From NCBI RefSeq assembly GCF_030272615.1, contig NC_081411.1:39547140-39611139 (forward strand): a stretch of 64,000 nucleotides of DNA, in the 5' to 3' direction. The notes beneath the pieces were generated by a model. It had not been told where the DNA came from. It saw only the letters and a program-made list of their open reading frames with translations, and did not search any database. The stretch comes from Cryptomeria japonica. Its lineage: Eukaryota; Streptophyta; Pinopsida; Cupressales; Cupressaceae. Numbering within the stretch: position 1 is the stretch's first letter; each line of letters begins with the position of its first letter. The translations under genes were made by a program, and so were the position numbers. Of this stretch, positions 12,094 through 24,407 are shown piece after piece.

Positions 12094-13732
12094 ATGTCCT
12101 TAGTGGAATCTATAGGAGATGATAGCATGATGAACAATGCAGATTTAGTAAGGAAAGTGGAAGACCAAGAGGAGGAGAATAGACTCTTGAAGGAAAAGTT
12201 GGTTGAATTGGAGAGTACGCTTGGTGCAAATTAAACCAAGGCAGATGAGGTGGTGGTAAAGGTTGAAGGAGCATAAGGGAAGGGTAAAGAAGTGTTAGAG
12301 ATAGACAAGGTGCTTGAACCTAATCCTATCTTAGAGCAAGAACCTTTCCTGAAGGCATTGAAATCCTTGAGTGGTAAATCACTAGAAGGATTGCCATCGT
12401 TCACTGGTAAGATGGAGACAAAACTAGTCCTAGAATGGATAGAAGGTATGGAAAACCATTTTGAATGTGAAGGCATAACTAAAGCCCAGAGAGTCAAGGT
12501 AGCCAAGTCTAGGATGAGAGGATTTGCACTCACATGGTGGCTTTATGCAAGATGAGAGGAAGAAAATGGCCAAAGCACCCATCTCTTCTTGGAAAGGGAT
12601 GTTAGTCAAAATCAAAGAAGTCTATCTCCTTGATGATTATGAAGTGCAAATTCATAGGAAGAGAAAAAACTTAAGACAAAAAGACCTTGATGTCAGTAGT
12701 TATATGGAGGAGTTTCACAAACATATCCTTAGATGCCATGTGGTGGAAGAAGAGAGTCTCAAGGTTGCTAGGTACCTAAATGGTCTACGGTGGAACATCC
12801 AAGAAGAAATCAGTCTAATGAGCCCAAACACAGTTCATGAAACCTATCAACTTGCCCTTAAGGTGGAAGAAAAAATGAAAAGAAGACATGACTCAAGTGG
12901 CAATAGTAGAAAAGGTAGAGAAAAAGATAATAGAGGCCATAGGGGAGGCTTTGGAGGAAGAAGTGTTGAACAAAGAACACAAGGAGAGTCTAAACTCACT
13001 GAGCAACAAGAGAGTGGCACTAGTAAAGGAGGAATAAATAGAGGAAGGGGATCAAAAAGTGGTTTTGGAGGAAGATCTAGTGGACAAGGTAGAGGTTCCT
13101 CATATTTTGTAGCAATGAAGTGTTACTATTGTAACCAACTTGGTCATTCAACGTATAGGTGTCCAGAGAAGGGGTCATCACAAGGTAGTGAAAGAAGAGT
13201 GAACTATCTTCAAGAAGAGTCTTCAAGCCACAAGACCTCAGAGGTAGGTGACAACTTGATGATAAGGATAACTTTGATCAAAGAACCGGTTAGAGAAGAG
13301 CCTAGCCAAAGAACGTCATTATTCAGGATTAAATGCAAGATTATGGACAAAGTGTGCAAAGTGATCATTGATTCAGGGTCAACAAACAACATTGTGTCAG
13401 AAGAGGCAGTTAGTAAGCTCAAATTTCAAAGGATACCTCACAACAATCCTTATAGAGTCACTTGGTTGAACAAAGGCCAACATGTCCTAGTTAATGAGCA
13501 AGCATGGGTGGATTTTACTACTAGGAGGTATAAGGACAAGGTATTATGTGATGTCCTACCCATGGATGCATTTCATCTCCTATTAGGAAGACCATGGCAT
13601 TTTGATAGACAAGCTATCCATGATGGAGACAAGAATGCATACTCATTCAAGAAAGATGGAGTTACATTCAAGATTCAGTCTATCCTTGAGGAAGGTGAAA
13701 AAGGGCAGCAGGTCCTAATATTCTTTTGGTGA
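12094..13732 (+). pseudogene. Gypsy-1 gag and aspartic protease
   Basis: The start at 12094 opens MSLVESIGDDS, followed by a coiled-coil-like acidic segment. A stop lies near 12232. The retrotransposon gag domain follows (WIEGMENHFECEGI, then MRGFALTWW). A one-base frameshift near 12550 moves the frame to the long open stretch ending at 13732. This carries the rest of gag, a Gly/Arg/Ser-rich linker, the intact zinc knuckle CYYCNQLGHSTYRC (about 13120-13165) and the pepsin-like protease motif IIDSGSTNNIVS (about 13360-13400). The protease C-terminal motif LLLGRPW is also present. A frame change follows before RT. Confidence 0.85.
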
Positions 13733-15458
13733 GTAAAAAATAGTTCTCAACGACAATTGAGGAAGGTGAAGGTATAGGGTTTGCACTAGTAATGAAGCCT
13801 AAAGAGGAAGACAAGAAAGATTAGCTATATTTACAAATAGAGGTGCAAAATTTGTTGAAGAAATTCAAAGGCATAGTAAGTGATGGATAACCAGCCACCT
13901 TACCTCCTAAAAGAACCATAAGCCATCAAATAGACTTCATTTCTGAAGCATCCTTACCTAACAAGGTAGCTTATAAGGTGACTCTCCAACAAAATTTTGA
14001 GATTTCCAAGCAAATTCAAGAGCTCTTAGACCAATGCCTATTAGGAAAAGCATTAGCCCTTGTGATGTCCCTATCGTGTTAGCCCCAAAGAAAGGTGGTA
14101 GTTGGAGATTGTGTACTAATTCTAGTGCTATAAATAGGATCACCATCAGATATAGGTTCCCTATCCCTAGAATAGAAGAGCTAATGGATTGTTTTAGGGA
14201 AGCCAAGTACTTTACCAAGATTGACCTTAAAAGTGGATATCACCAAATTAGGATTAAGGAGGGTGATAAATGGAAAACAATATTCAAGACAACAGAGGGT
14301 CTTTATGAGTGGCTTGTAATGCCGTTTGGCTTATCCCATGCTACAAGAACCTTCATGAGACTCATGAATTAGATGATGAAGGACTTCATAGGTAAATTTG
14401 TGATGGTATATCTAGATGATATTCTCATTTTCAGTAAGGATAGGCCAGATCATATTAATCATTTGCAAGATGTACTACAAATATTGTATGATGAAAACCT
14501 AACCATGAAGTTGGACAAGTGTGAATTTGTTAAGAAGGAGTTGGTTTACCTTTGGTTTGTGTTGTCTCAAGGAAACCTCAAGATGGATCCCAACAAGGTT
14601 GAAGCCATAGTAAATTGGCATACTCCTAAGTCAGCAACAGAGATGAGAAGCTTCCATGGACTAGCTCAGTACTATAGGAAGTTCATTAGGAAATTCAGTG
14701 CAATATGTGCCCCAATGTTAGACACCATTAGAGGTAGAATGAAGGCTAAATTTCAGTGGAATGAAGAAGAAAATAAAGGTTTTGAAACCTTGAAGGAGAA
14801 GATAGCTACTCAACCGGTGCTAGTATTGCCTAGTTTTGAGAAACTTTTCATAGTGGAATGTGATGCAAGCAATGTTGTAGTAGGTGTTTTCCGAAGCCAA
14901 GAAGAAAGACCAGTAGCCTTCCATAGTGAGAAGCTAAGTGATGCCAAAAGGAAATACTCCTCTTATGATCTTGAGTTATATGCTTTAGTGCATGCTTTGA
15001 GGAAGTGGAGACACTATCTCCTCCCTAAGGAATTTTTAGTCTATACAGACAACCAAGCATTGAAGTTCTTAAACTCACAAGACAAAATCAATCATAAACG
15101 CATGAAATGGGTGGAGTACATTCAGGCCTATACATTCACCACTAAGCACAAGAAAGGCCAGTTAAACTTGGTAGCTGATGCATTAAGTAGAAGGCTTTTG
15201 ACAGTCCAAGAAACTGAATTGAGAAGCATAGGAGTTGACAGTTTTAGAGGCTTATACCCAGAGGATGAAGACTTCTCAAATGCCTACAAGGTGTGTAAAG
15301 AGTATCAAAATCACTTCCATAGTGAGTATTTTGATTTTAGCTTGCAAAATGGGCTATTGTTTAAAGGTGGGCAGCTTTGTGTGCGTAGAGGCTCAATGAG
15401 AGAAAATCTCATACAAGAGAAGCATAATGGAAGCCTTAGTGGACATTTTGGAGTCAAT
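13733..15458 (+). pseudogene. Gypsy-1 reverse transcriptase, RNase H and integrase start
   Basis: RT begins near 13927 (HQIDFISEASLP) in a broken frame. It then reads [32 protein letters not shown] (first catalytic Asp), [13 protein letters not shown] and MVYLDDILIFS (the YLDD catalytic pair, about 14405-14440). A stop at 14370-14372 separates the palm halves. RNase H reads VECDASNVVVGV, ELYALVHALRKWRHYLL and VYTDNQALKFL. The last residues, RENLIQEKHNGSLSGHFGVN, start the integrase HHCC finger. The final few codons of the open frame (15459 on) are Copia-2 LTR, not gypsy protein. Confidence 0.88.
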
Positions 15459-16954
15459 TGTTGGCATTTTCAGTAGAAAGATAGATTGTTGATATTCATT
15501 AAGGATATTGAGAAGGTTGTTGAAGACTATTTGATATAATTGAAGAAGGATGATAACTATCTTTATAACATTATTTTGTCATTGATGTCAAGAAATTGAT
15601 TTTCTGATTCAGTATGATGTTGCCATATCTTGAGGAGATTGATTTGAAGAGAATTAAGTGGTCGGTAAGTGACACAGAAAGAATATGAATAAGGGGAATA
15701 AGTTATTCAATGGGCAACTATTACCGAGTTAGACAATGATGAGATCATGATGTTTTAGATTGTTTTGATATCCTACATATGTTGTTGATTGTAAGGTTAA
15801 TACTATCCTATGTCACCGAGCGAAGAGCCTAGTCAGTAAACCCTAAGGTTATCAATGTCAGTTAATGAAGGCAGAATGTCTACCGAGTAAGGTTTAGTAT
15901 TTACCGAGCTGCAACCGAGTTATGATAGAGTGCATTGGATGAATACAAGCATTATTTAATGAAGGACAATGATTAGCTGGAGATGTATAAATGATTGGAA
16001 TGCCGCACATGAAGTTTGTTAAAGGATCTATGGCAATAAAATATCGGCAGGAAGATCTACAGTGCAGATTGAACCGCAACAACCTTGTGCAAGTTCCAAG
16101 AAAGGAATGCAAGTCCCAAGGCAAGGTAAAACATTTTCAGATCGAAGATGCATTAAACCTAGTCAAGATTGAAGATCTGATGGCTAAGATTGATCATGGG
16201 AAAAGTGATCAAGGAGATTAAGTGGTGAGAATTGTTTATAAATAAGAAATTATTGGTAAACAATGCATGCGGGCAAGTGTAAGCACAGTGATGCTACATA
16301 GTGATTACCGAGCACAGAAGCTTGAAGACCTGTTTTGAATAATAGAGTAAAGTGCCTAGCAGAAGTCTAGATAAGTCTTATGACAAGATTGTTTTGAGAA
16401 AATAAGAATCTGCTTTAGCATTTTAGATGTGAAGTTGCAGATATATTTACTACTGTTGTTTACTTTGAATAACAGAGAAATCTCTTAACCGAGTGGACTT
16501 AACAGTCTTATTTGTAAACCCTCTAGCAAGGTACCATTATAAATGAGTGTTTGAAATCCTTTCACAAGGTCACTTCTAACAAAGTGAAGATCCTAACAGA
16601 TCTAAGGGAAATCCCTTAACCGGGTCACATCTAGCAATGTGTTTGTAATCTTTAACAGGATTTGCTTTTAACCGAGCATACTCTAGAAGAGTATATTTCT
16701 TAGTGGGTCCGAAATCCCACAGTGGTTTTTCCCTATTTGGGTTTCCACATTAAATCTGGTGTTATGAGTTTTATGATTATTATATGTTTATGAGTTTGCA
16801 TGTTTAGCAGTTTTTGGTTATATTGTTGAAGTATATATTACCGAGGTTGAATCTATTGATTTTATGGAAGTTTAAGTTTGTATGATTCACCCCCCCCTCT
16901 CATCTTGTTAGCTACTGGCATCATCTCTTTACATTAAGTATCAGAACTATCAAT
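15459..16954 (+). repeat. Copia-2 5' LTR
   Basis: About 1496 bp, from tgttggcattttc to tatcagaactatca. Both ends match the termini of the Copia-6 LTRs. It lies inside the integrase finger of Gypsy-1. The primer-binding site is TGGTATTACAGCT (16957-16969), with two changes from the common TGGTATCAGAGCT. Confidence 0.88.
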
Positions 16955-17019
16955 TGGTATTACAGCTAAGGACTCCAAAAGAAAAGTTTAAAGGTACTTG
17001 AGGCAAAGATCTGAAGATA

Positions 17020-17955
17020 TATAAAAGAGATGCACCAAAGCTGAACAAGTCAAGTTTCTCCACATGGCAGAAAAGGATGAAGGTGCATCTATCAGGAATT
17101 GGAGAATATGCAACATATTATCTCGAGAATGATTACATTGCACCAAGTACCAACCCAATGACCTTGGAAGAGTTAAAGGAAAAGCAAGAACATATTCAAG
17201 CAATGATTGAAATAACATCAACATTGATCGACTCAGAGTTTAATGACCTAGAAGGCTGTAATGACGCAAAAGCAATGTGGACTAAGCTCATATATGTTTA
17301 TGGTGGTGATGAACATGTTCAAAGAGCAAAAGTAGATAGTCTAAGAGGACAACTTGAATCCATGAGAATGAATGAAGGTGAGAACATAACCCAATACAGT
17401 ACAAGGTTAAAGGAGACTACAAATCAAATTAAAGGAGCAGGAGGAACTATTGAAGAAAAGGATATAACAAGTAAGTTGTTGAGAACCCTTCTACCAGCTT
17501 ATGTTATTCAAGTCTCTGCAATCAATGAATTGAGGTCTGTACCTAACATGCCAGTTTCTTTAGATGCTACTATTGGTAAGCTACATGCATTTGAGTTAAG
17601 TAATTTTGATAACAGTGGGTCTTCGGTAAATAAAATTGAATCTGCATTCAGTTCTTTTCATCTTGATGAATCTAATGATTACAATGATAGAATGAGTAAG
17701 TACTCTGAAGGGGATCACAGTGGAGCAAGTGAAACATTTTGCAAGAACATGGAAAAAGTGCACAAATTGTATGAGGAAATCAAGAAGCAAGAAGAGTTTG
17801 AAGCATTATTAGCCAGAAGATTACCAAGAGACAAAGGTAAGTATAAAGGAAAGCTACCTTTGAAATGTTTCAATTGTGACAAAATAGGACATATGGCTTC
17901 TAAGTATCCTGACAGAGAATCTAGTGAAAAGAGAGATTACCGAGAAGACAGATAG
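17020..17955 (+). pseudogene. Copia-2 gag
   Basis: The expected first codon is ATA instead of ATG (IYKRDAPKLNKSSFSTWQKR; Copia-6 has MYKRDAPKLNK), so the start is lost; the next ATG is at 17077. The UBN2/copia gag core follows (NDLEGCNDAKAMW, then LRGQLESMRMNEGENITQYS). An acidic stretch precedes the zinc knuckle CFNCDKIGHMASKYPD, whose last cysteine is tyrosine. The frame stops at 17953-17955. A lightly basic linker then leads to the protease. Confidence 0.85.
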
Positions 17956-19506
17956 AAAGACAACTGATACAGAGGACACCGAGACTTTAGAAGGAGAGAT
18001 AGAAAGACATGCTTAATAGTTGATGATGAATCCAACGATGATAAATCTTATGAAACTGATACTGAAGAAGTTGTTTATGTGGCTATTAGACATGGATCCG
18101 ATGAAGAAAGGTATGAAGAAAAAGCCCTAATATCTAACATAAATAATAATGATTCTTGGATCATAGATAGTGGATGCTCACATCACATGATAGGTGATAA
18201 ACACAAGTTTGTTAATCTAGAAGACTATGATGGAGGCTATGTAAGATTTGGTAATGATGCACCATGTTTGGTAAAAGGTAAAGGATCTATAACACTTCTC
18301 GACAATGCTAAACGTGATGATGTATACTGGGTTGAAGGATTGAAATACAATTTGTTGAGTGTAGCATAGCTAAACAATACAGGATACCGAATAGAATTTC
18401 AGAAAGGAATTGTCAAAGTTCATGACAAGCATGGAAAGTTAGCTGCTACCGGGACACAAACAAAAGGTAATACATTTCATCTTGACTCAACTCGGAACAA
18501 GTGTCTTTATGCAAAGTTAGATGATACTTGGTTATGGCATAAAAGGTTTTGTCATGTAACTTTTGATAATTTGATCAAAATAAGTAAGAAGCACCGAGTA
18601 AGAGGTCTACCGAGTATGGAAAAACCTAAGAATGCTATGTGCCAAGGATGCCAGATGGGTAAGATGACAAGATCAAGCTTTACAAGTAAGTCCTACACTT
18701 CTAAAGGAATTTTAGATCTAGTACATACTGATCTTTGTGGTCCTATGAAAGTTCAAAGTTATTATGGTGATAAGTATTTCATATTATTTGTGGAGGATTA
18801 ATCAAGGATGTTATCAGACATGTTTTTAAAAGAAAAATAAAAAGCTTTTCAAATGTTCAAATGGTACAAGGCAAGAGTTGAAAATGAAACAGGAAGACAA
18901 CTGAAATGTCCTAGATCTGATAGAGGAGAGTTCACTTCTGATGAATTTAACTTATTCTACAATGATCATGGTATAAAAAGGCAAGTGTCTGCACCAAGAA
19001 CACCTCAGCAAAATGGGATAGCTAAAAGAAGAAATGGATCAATTGTGGATTGTGCCAGAACCCTGATGATAGAAAAGAGGGTACCTCAAACATTTTGGAG
19101 AGAAGCAATCAACACTACAGTTTACACACTGAACCAAGTTCAACTAAAGAAAGGAACTATGAAGACACCATATGAGATCTGGTATGACAAGAAACCTAAT
19201 GTAAGTTACTTTAAAATCTTTGGAAATAGATGCTATGTTCACAAAGATGATAGAAATAGAAAGTTTGATCAGAAAAGTGAAGAAGGAACATTTCTTGGTT
19301 ATTCTTCTAGAAGTAAAGCATTTAAATGTCTGATCAATTCATCTAACAAAATAGTAGAAAGTGCAAATGTGAAAATTGATGAATTTGCATAAAGAAATGA
19401 TGAAGGAAATTCCAAAGAACCAGAAGATTATGAAGAATTTGTTTATGTTCAATCGAGAAGTCCTACAGAGAAAGCTGCTAAAGAAAATGAAGATAATGTC
19501 CAGTAT
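17956..19506 (+). pseudogene. Copia-2 protease and integrase, catalytic Glu lost
   Basis: The protease motif WIIDSGCSHHM is intact (about 18157-18190). The GAG-pre-integrase segment and HHCC finger follow (WLWHKRFCHVTFDNL, then CQGCQ). The integrase core has its first Asp in LVHTDLCGP and its second in RSDRGEFTSDEF. The third catalytic residue, normally Glu in QNGxxER, is lysine (QNGIAKRRNG, about 19010-19035). The copia C-terminal part YFKIFGNRCYVHKDD, then FLGYSSRSKAFKC, is clear. Stops occur at about 18367, 18799 and 19390. A catalytically dead integrase is inferred. Confidence 0.87.
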
Positions 19507-19537
19507 CGTTGGGCTTGTCAACATTTTATGGACTAAC

Positions 19538-19574
19538 AGCGCGTACACGGTTATTAATATAGCACGTACGTGGT
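19538..19574. repeat. Left subterminal palindromic repeats of DNA-1
   Basis: Two imperfect 14-bp palindromes, agcgcgtacacggt (19538-19551) and agcacgtacgtggt (19561-19574), start 23 bp apart and about 30 bp inside the left end. They resemble the right-end cores and could bind the transposase; that role is inferred. Confidence 0.65.
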
Positions 19575-19691
19575 TGATAGACATATTTTTAGTTTCCCAA
19601 GAGCCTCAACGACCTCAAAAGAAGTTTTTAAGGTCGTTGAAGGCCCCACTAGAATAGTGTCTGCATGTCTATCATTGTTTTATACATAGAA

Positions 19692-19797
19692 GTAAGTGAA
19701 TTTTTTGTTGTTGCATGATTTCAAATGATTGAATTTATGGTTATTTGTTTGTTTATGAACTTTTGTTTACATATATATGTAATATGATTGTATTTAG
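19692..19797 (+). other. 5'-UTR intron of the DNA-1 transposase gene
   Basis: A strong donor (agaa, then gtaagt at 19692) and acceptor (tgtatttag ending at 19797) enclose an AT-rich 106-bp stretch just before the first methionine. Predicted from sequence only. Confidence 0.5.
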
Positions 19798-19814
19798 GAC
19801 AATTGATATCAACC

Positions 19815-22661
19815 ATGGGAAAGAACAAGCAAGGAACGATGGAACAACGAGAGGCTCAAAAGGAAAGACAATGGCAATGCATGAAGAAATTGCATGACAT
19901 AAGAACAATGGGAGAAGAAGGTATGTCATCTTCAACATCTCAATTCGATTTACCAAATGAATATAATGCACCTAATGCAATTGAAGAAGAGACATTTGAT
20001 TTATCATTTGAACCTAACGCAATTGAAGAAGATACTGCAATGAATAATCAATTAAATGATGAACTTATTACACCTTTTCTACTTGATGAATTTCATGTAC
20101 ATAATGCACCGATGTTAACATCTCCTAGAATCATTCGTAGGAAACCAAAGTATCTAATTGACATTCATGAGAATATAATGAAGACAATTCCCAATAAAAT
20201 GAATAAACAAACTTGTAGGAGAATGGTTTAAATAATATGGCAAAACTATTTTAAAAACTTAAATCAAACCGCAAGATGTCAATTAATTGTTCAAATGATT
20301 AAGAATTTGAATTATAGAGAGACAATGAAAATTCTAGGCCTAAGATCATCTAAAAGTAACAGTGAAATAACTATTGTGAGAAATATACTTGATGCATATC
20401 AAGCTATTGGTTTAAAATCATGTACTAAATATTCTAATGCTACTTGACGTGTCATTACATCAAACATAATGAGAAAGAAAATAAAAAAAGATCGTTTGAT
20501 AAACAAAACAAGTAAGTCATTAAATGTTAGTAGAACAACATTAAGTAAAGTATTAAAGAGGCGGAAAAAAATAGAGGAAGCTAACAATAATTCTCTTTGG
20601 GCATTCTCAGGTAGACTACCATGCAAAGACAAGGTTGTTGTTGATGCACTAAAAACATTAATTGAAATTTTTTGGAATGACAACACAAGAGTTTCACCCA
20701 ACCAAAGAGATGTCGTTAGAAGGCAAATTGGGTCTACAAATCATGAGCCACATGGCAAACACTATTTGGATATGACTCAAACTAAATTTTATGAAAGATT
20801 CCTTCAAAAGTTTCCTCAAATAAGAATTTCTCAAAGATTTTTTGAAATGACAAAACCTTTTTATATTAAGATTAATCATATATGCACCACATGTTGTTGT
20901 AGGATGCATATTGAATTTTCCATGCATTATGATATTTTTTGTCATATTTGTTCTACTTTGCACACTAATGATGTTTTGCAGGAATGTAATATACAAGCAC
21001 CTCCTAAGTCCGTAAGAGAATTTATTTCAAGTGTGCTATGTAATAGACATGATAGTTGCGTTTATTATAAGATGCCTTGTTTGGAAGGTTCTTGTGCTAT
21101 ATGTGGTGCTTTGTAATGTTTACCAAGATGGGTACATTTGGAGAGCACACATGAGATTGGTACGAAACTAATTTCTTTCAGAAAATACAAGACAGTTACA
21201 TATGGAGTTAAAGATGGAAAACATTTGAAGAGATGTGAGCTAGTGAAAAATGATATATGAGTAGCTCAATTTATGAAAATGTTTCAAGAGAAACTAGTTT
21301 ATGAGTACATAATGCATACACATAGAGCTCGATGGTTAGATGACCAATTCAAGTTATGTAAGGACAGATTTCCTCTTGGTACCATTGTCTCTATCATTGA
21401 TTTCACTGAAAATAATACACTACAACTTCAAAATGAAGTGCAATCCATGTATTATCACTCTACACAAGTTTCTATTTTTATACACATAGCATTCATGCAT
21501 GCAGATGATAGCAGAAAGGAGGATAGCAAGGTTGTATGAGAGTATCAATTCTACATAAGTGATGATCGTACTCATTCATCAGAGTTTGTACAAGGATGCT
21601 TTAAAAGTTTCTATGATAGTTTAAGGGAACGGAACATATGATACAACTGACAATTAATGTGGTCAGATAATTGCACCGCACAATTCAAGAATGAAAGGAT
21701 GTTTTATTGGTTGACAAGGATGCATATGACAAGTAGTGTACAACATTTTTGGAATTTCATTGAGGCTAGACATAGTAAGGGAGAGCACGATGGTGTGGGA
21801 GCATGTGTGAAAAGAGCCCTAGCTAGCAAAGAATTGAAGTACGAAGGTGGTGTTGAGTCTATAGATGTAGAAACAATTGTGCGGTGGTGTAAGTCTACGA
21901 TGGGTCCAGGTAATCCAGGTATGTCAATGGTTTGTAGATATTTTTAGTTGATCACTGAATATAACATTGAAAACTATCTAGATTGTTGTACAATTATAGG
22001 ATTGAGTGACATGCACTCATTTATGAGTTCAAATTCAAGTTCACTCGTAATTTATACGAGACAAATGGTATGTTTTTTCTCTTCATGCACGTATTGTTTG
22101 TGGGAAGAATTTGAATCACAAGAGTGGGTTGACAAATGGTCTTGTAGACCGTTGGTTCCCACTGATTCATATCAAATTCCTAAAGTAGTACAATTGAGCT
22201 ATATGGAGACATCAGTGGATTTTGACCATGTATCTGACCTAGTGGATTCAAGTGATTTTTTGAGTTAATTTTTTTTGCAAGTATTCTTTTTGGTTCATTT
22301 TGTTGTACATCATACTTCATTTTTGGTATTAATTAACACTTTATAAAATGTTGTTCATGTGTATGTAGTTGTTGCAGAAGAGAACAATGAAGAAGGAACA
22401 AATTACTATTTGTGTCGTTGTGTTGAGCCTAAAAGAAAATTGACTACCACAATCATTGACGGAGAGGGTATTGAATACCCAATAGGCTCTGTTGTTGAAG
22501 GAACATGGCTTTCGAGATACACTATCAAAAATTATGATGTTTTGTTGTTTGAGGACTTTGAAACACACAGACATATTCTTCATTTCTCCAACCTTGTTGT
22601 TGCAACAAATATTCATTTGATGAAGTATCGTGGTAGACCTCTTAACAAGATTTTATAGAAA
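19815..22661 (+). pseudogene. DDE-type transposase-like protein of DNA-1 (degenerate)
   Basis: The ATG at 19815 opens MGKNKQGTMEQREAQ, an acidic/basic N-terminus. A helix-turn-helix-like basic segment follows (SKSLNVSRTTLSKVLKRRKK, about 20513-20570). Next is a Cys/His-rich region (ICTTCCCRMHIEF, then HICSTLH and CLEGSCAIC). The core has SIIDFTENNTLQLQNEVQSMYY (about 21395-21450), MWSDNCTAQFKNERMFYWL (about 21657-21710) and FIEARHSKGEHDGVGACVKR (about 21757-21815). The two aspartates and the E/H-S-K-G block suggest a DDE/RNase H-fold transposase. From memory it resembles a widespread uncharacterised animal protein family with FAENY and HGKGxxDGxG motifs. A C-terminal domain (about 22359-22661) follows a probable intron. 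At least six stops show it is dead. I cannot name the superfamily. Confidence 0.65.
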
Positions 22662-22952
22662 GTTTGTGAATCTGACCATGAAGCAATACTTGACACAATA
22701 CGGGTTAGAGTTGATACCGAAGGCTCACTTGATTGATTCCAAGGTTCAGAGTAGAATGATATTGAGAATTTTGTATAAATCATCGACGAATTGTTCTATA
22801 TTTGTTTTTTGTATATATAAATGCACATCAGCTGATTTTTATAAGTTTAGGGGCATAGTTTTGTATATTTAAATGACAATGAGCTGATTTGTACATATTT
22901 ACATGCCAAATTTTGTATATTAAAATGGCGATGAGCTGAATCACACATATTG
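22662..22952 (+). repeat. 3' flank of transposase gene with tandem units, left of Copia-3
   Basis: No gene. From about 22857 a degenerate tandem unit appears, with the words ttttgtatat, atgacaatgagctgatt and atgccaaa. It continues after the nested Copia-3 at 29612-29730, so Copia-3 landed inside this tandem array. Positions 22948-22952 (tattg) are the left target-site duplication of Copia-3. Confidence 0.65.
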
Positions 22953-24018
22953 TGTTAGGTCCCAGAGACAACAAAGAGGAGGGGGGGTGAATCAATTGTC
23001 TAATAAATTCAAACCAAAATCAACTTAACCAAAACTTAATGCTTAATAACAGTAAACCAAACTTTATGCTGGTAGACAGTTTATCAGTTAATTGTAGTAT
23101 CGGTAAATATTAATGCATGAAATACAAAGACAATAACATCCACAAAACATAACATAAATATTTGTACGTGGAAACCCTGTAAGGGGAAAAACCACAGTGG
23201 GAAACCTTACCCACAATCAGATGATACTACTGCAGATAGTATGTGTGTACAATATGGAGTCTGCACATGCAGAAAGGCCAACTACCTAGAGCTCACTACT
23301 CAATCACAAAACGGGAGTCACACTAACTACAATTGGATGGTTAAATCCAATGATAATGTACTGCTCAAAATAGCATCTTCATATGCTGGATTTAGTACCG
23401 GTTTAGCTTTGATATGCCTTCTTCAAACCTTCCTTAAATCTTGAATGATGTATATGTGTATATCTTTGCTTATATTCACATAAACCTTATTACAATCCTT
23501 TTTCCAGTCCAATCCTATCCTATCCTATATCAATCTCCCAAATGAGATCTTACATTTATACCATAACCTAAGACCAATTGAGTAGGTCAGCTCACTAAAA
23601 GATTTTAAAATAAAATCAATTACAAATGAGTCGTTATCTAATACATGATGTCAGCTCAATGCATTTACAATAATAACAAATCTTCTTCATGATGTGTCAT
23701 GCTAATCTAGAATAGATATTCTTGTCGGTGCATAAGCTAGACCTATTTGTCGGTAATAACAAATATGCAAACCCGATCAAACCAATGAACAAATCACCAA
23801 AAAAAAGTATCCAAACAATGTCTTTGACATAATCAAGTAGTCTTCAAGTCATTCCAAGTGTTGATGAATAATATAACCTGCTGGTGAACTAAATACCAGT
23901 GACTGTGCATAAGTCACTGACTTGCCAGTGAACATAACCAAATCTCCAAGTGCCGATAAGCATTGACAAGTGTTGACATCAATGACAAAACCATATCAGC
24001 ATATCCAAAATACCAACA
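22953..24018 (-). repeat. Copia-3 3' LTR
   Basis: 1066 bp, tgttaggtccc to ataccaaca as read on the plus strand. The polypurine tract, read as tctcccccttta on the plus strand, abuts it at about 24020-24031. Confidence 0.93.
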
Positions 24019-24407
24019 ATCTCCCCCTTTAGCATTGATGGCAACACAAGATGGAAAAAGCATCAAAGTGCAAAAATAGAAATGCCAAACACCAAAAACC
24101 AACAATCTTCCAAAGAGATAAAAAACCAAAATATAGATACAAAGAGTAATAATATCTCCAACAATCTCTCCCCAAGGGATAATGTGTTTTTCCATATCAA
24201 TCTCTCTCCCTTTGACATCAAATTCTAAAGAAATACAAAAACCAGGTTCATATAAAATACCAACTCATTACAAAATACCAACTACTCCCCATGAGAAGTA
24301 GCTCTCCTCATCAAATCCGGAACAAAATATTTTTCTGTTAATTCTACCTATTGATGACAAAAATCAACTGTCTAAGTCTCTACCGGTGGGGGTATAACCC
24401 CAAGCTG

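Larger units (their letters stand above)
10417..15458 (+). mobile_element. Gypsy-1: Ty3/gypsy retrotransposon, cut at the integrase zinc finger
   Basis: It has a 5' LTR, a primer-binding site and gag-protease-RT-RNase H in the Ty3/gypsy order. It ends at the first residues of the integrase HHCC finger, where the 5' LTR of Copia-2 begins. It interrupts Copia-1 within the DSGCSHH motif; catat at 10412-10416 would be its left target duplication. The remaining integrase and the 3' LTR are not recognisable in the window. A chromovirus-type lineage is plausible from the RT and primer type, but the diagnostic C-terminus is missing. Confidence 0.85.
15459..19506 (+). mobile_element. Copia-2: 5' part of a Ty1/copia retrotransposon, cut after the integrase
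   Basis: It has a 5' LTR, a primer-binding site, gag, protease and integrase, and ends in the integrase-RT linker where DNA-1 starts. It belongs to the same family as Copia-6. Alignment with the Copia-6 linker breaks after aatgtccagt at about 19506, which marks the junction. RT, RNase H and the 3' LTR are not found downstream. tcaat at 15454-15458 would be its left target duplication. Confidence 0.85.

Noticed and set aside
15459-15476. Last codons of the Gypsy-1 open frame (CWHFQ) as integrase sequence
   Set aside because: These bases are the first of the Copia-2 LTR, as shown by the tgttggcatt terminus shared with Copia-6.
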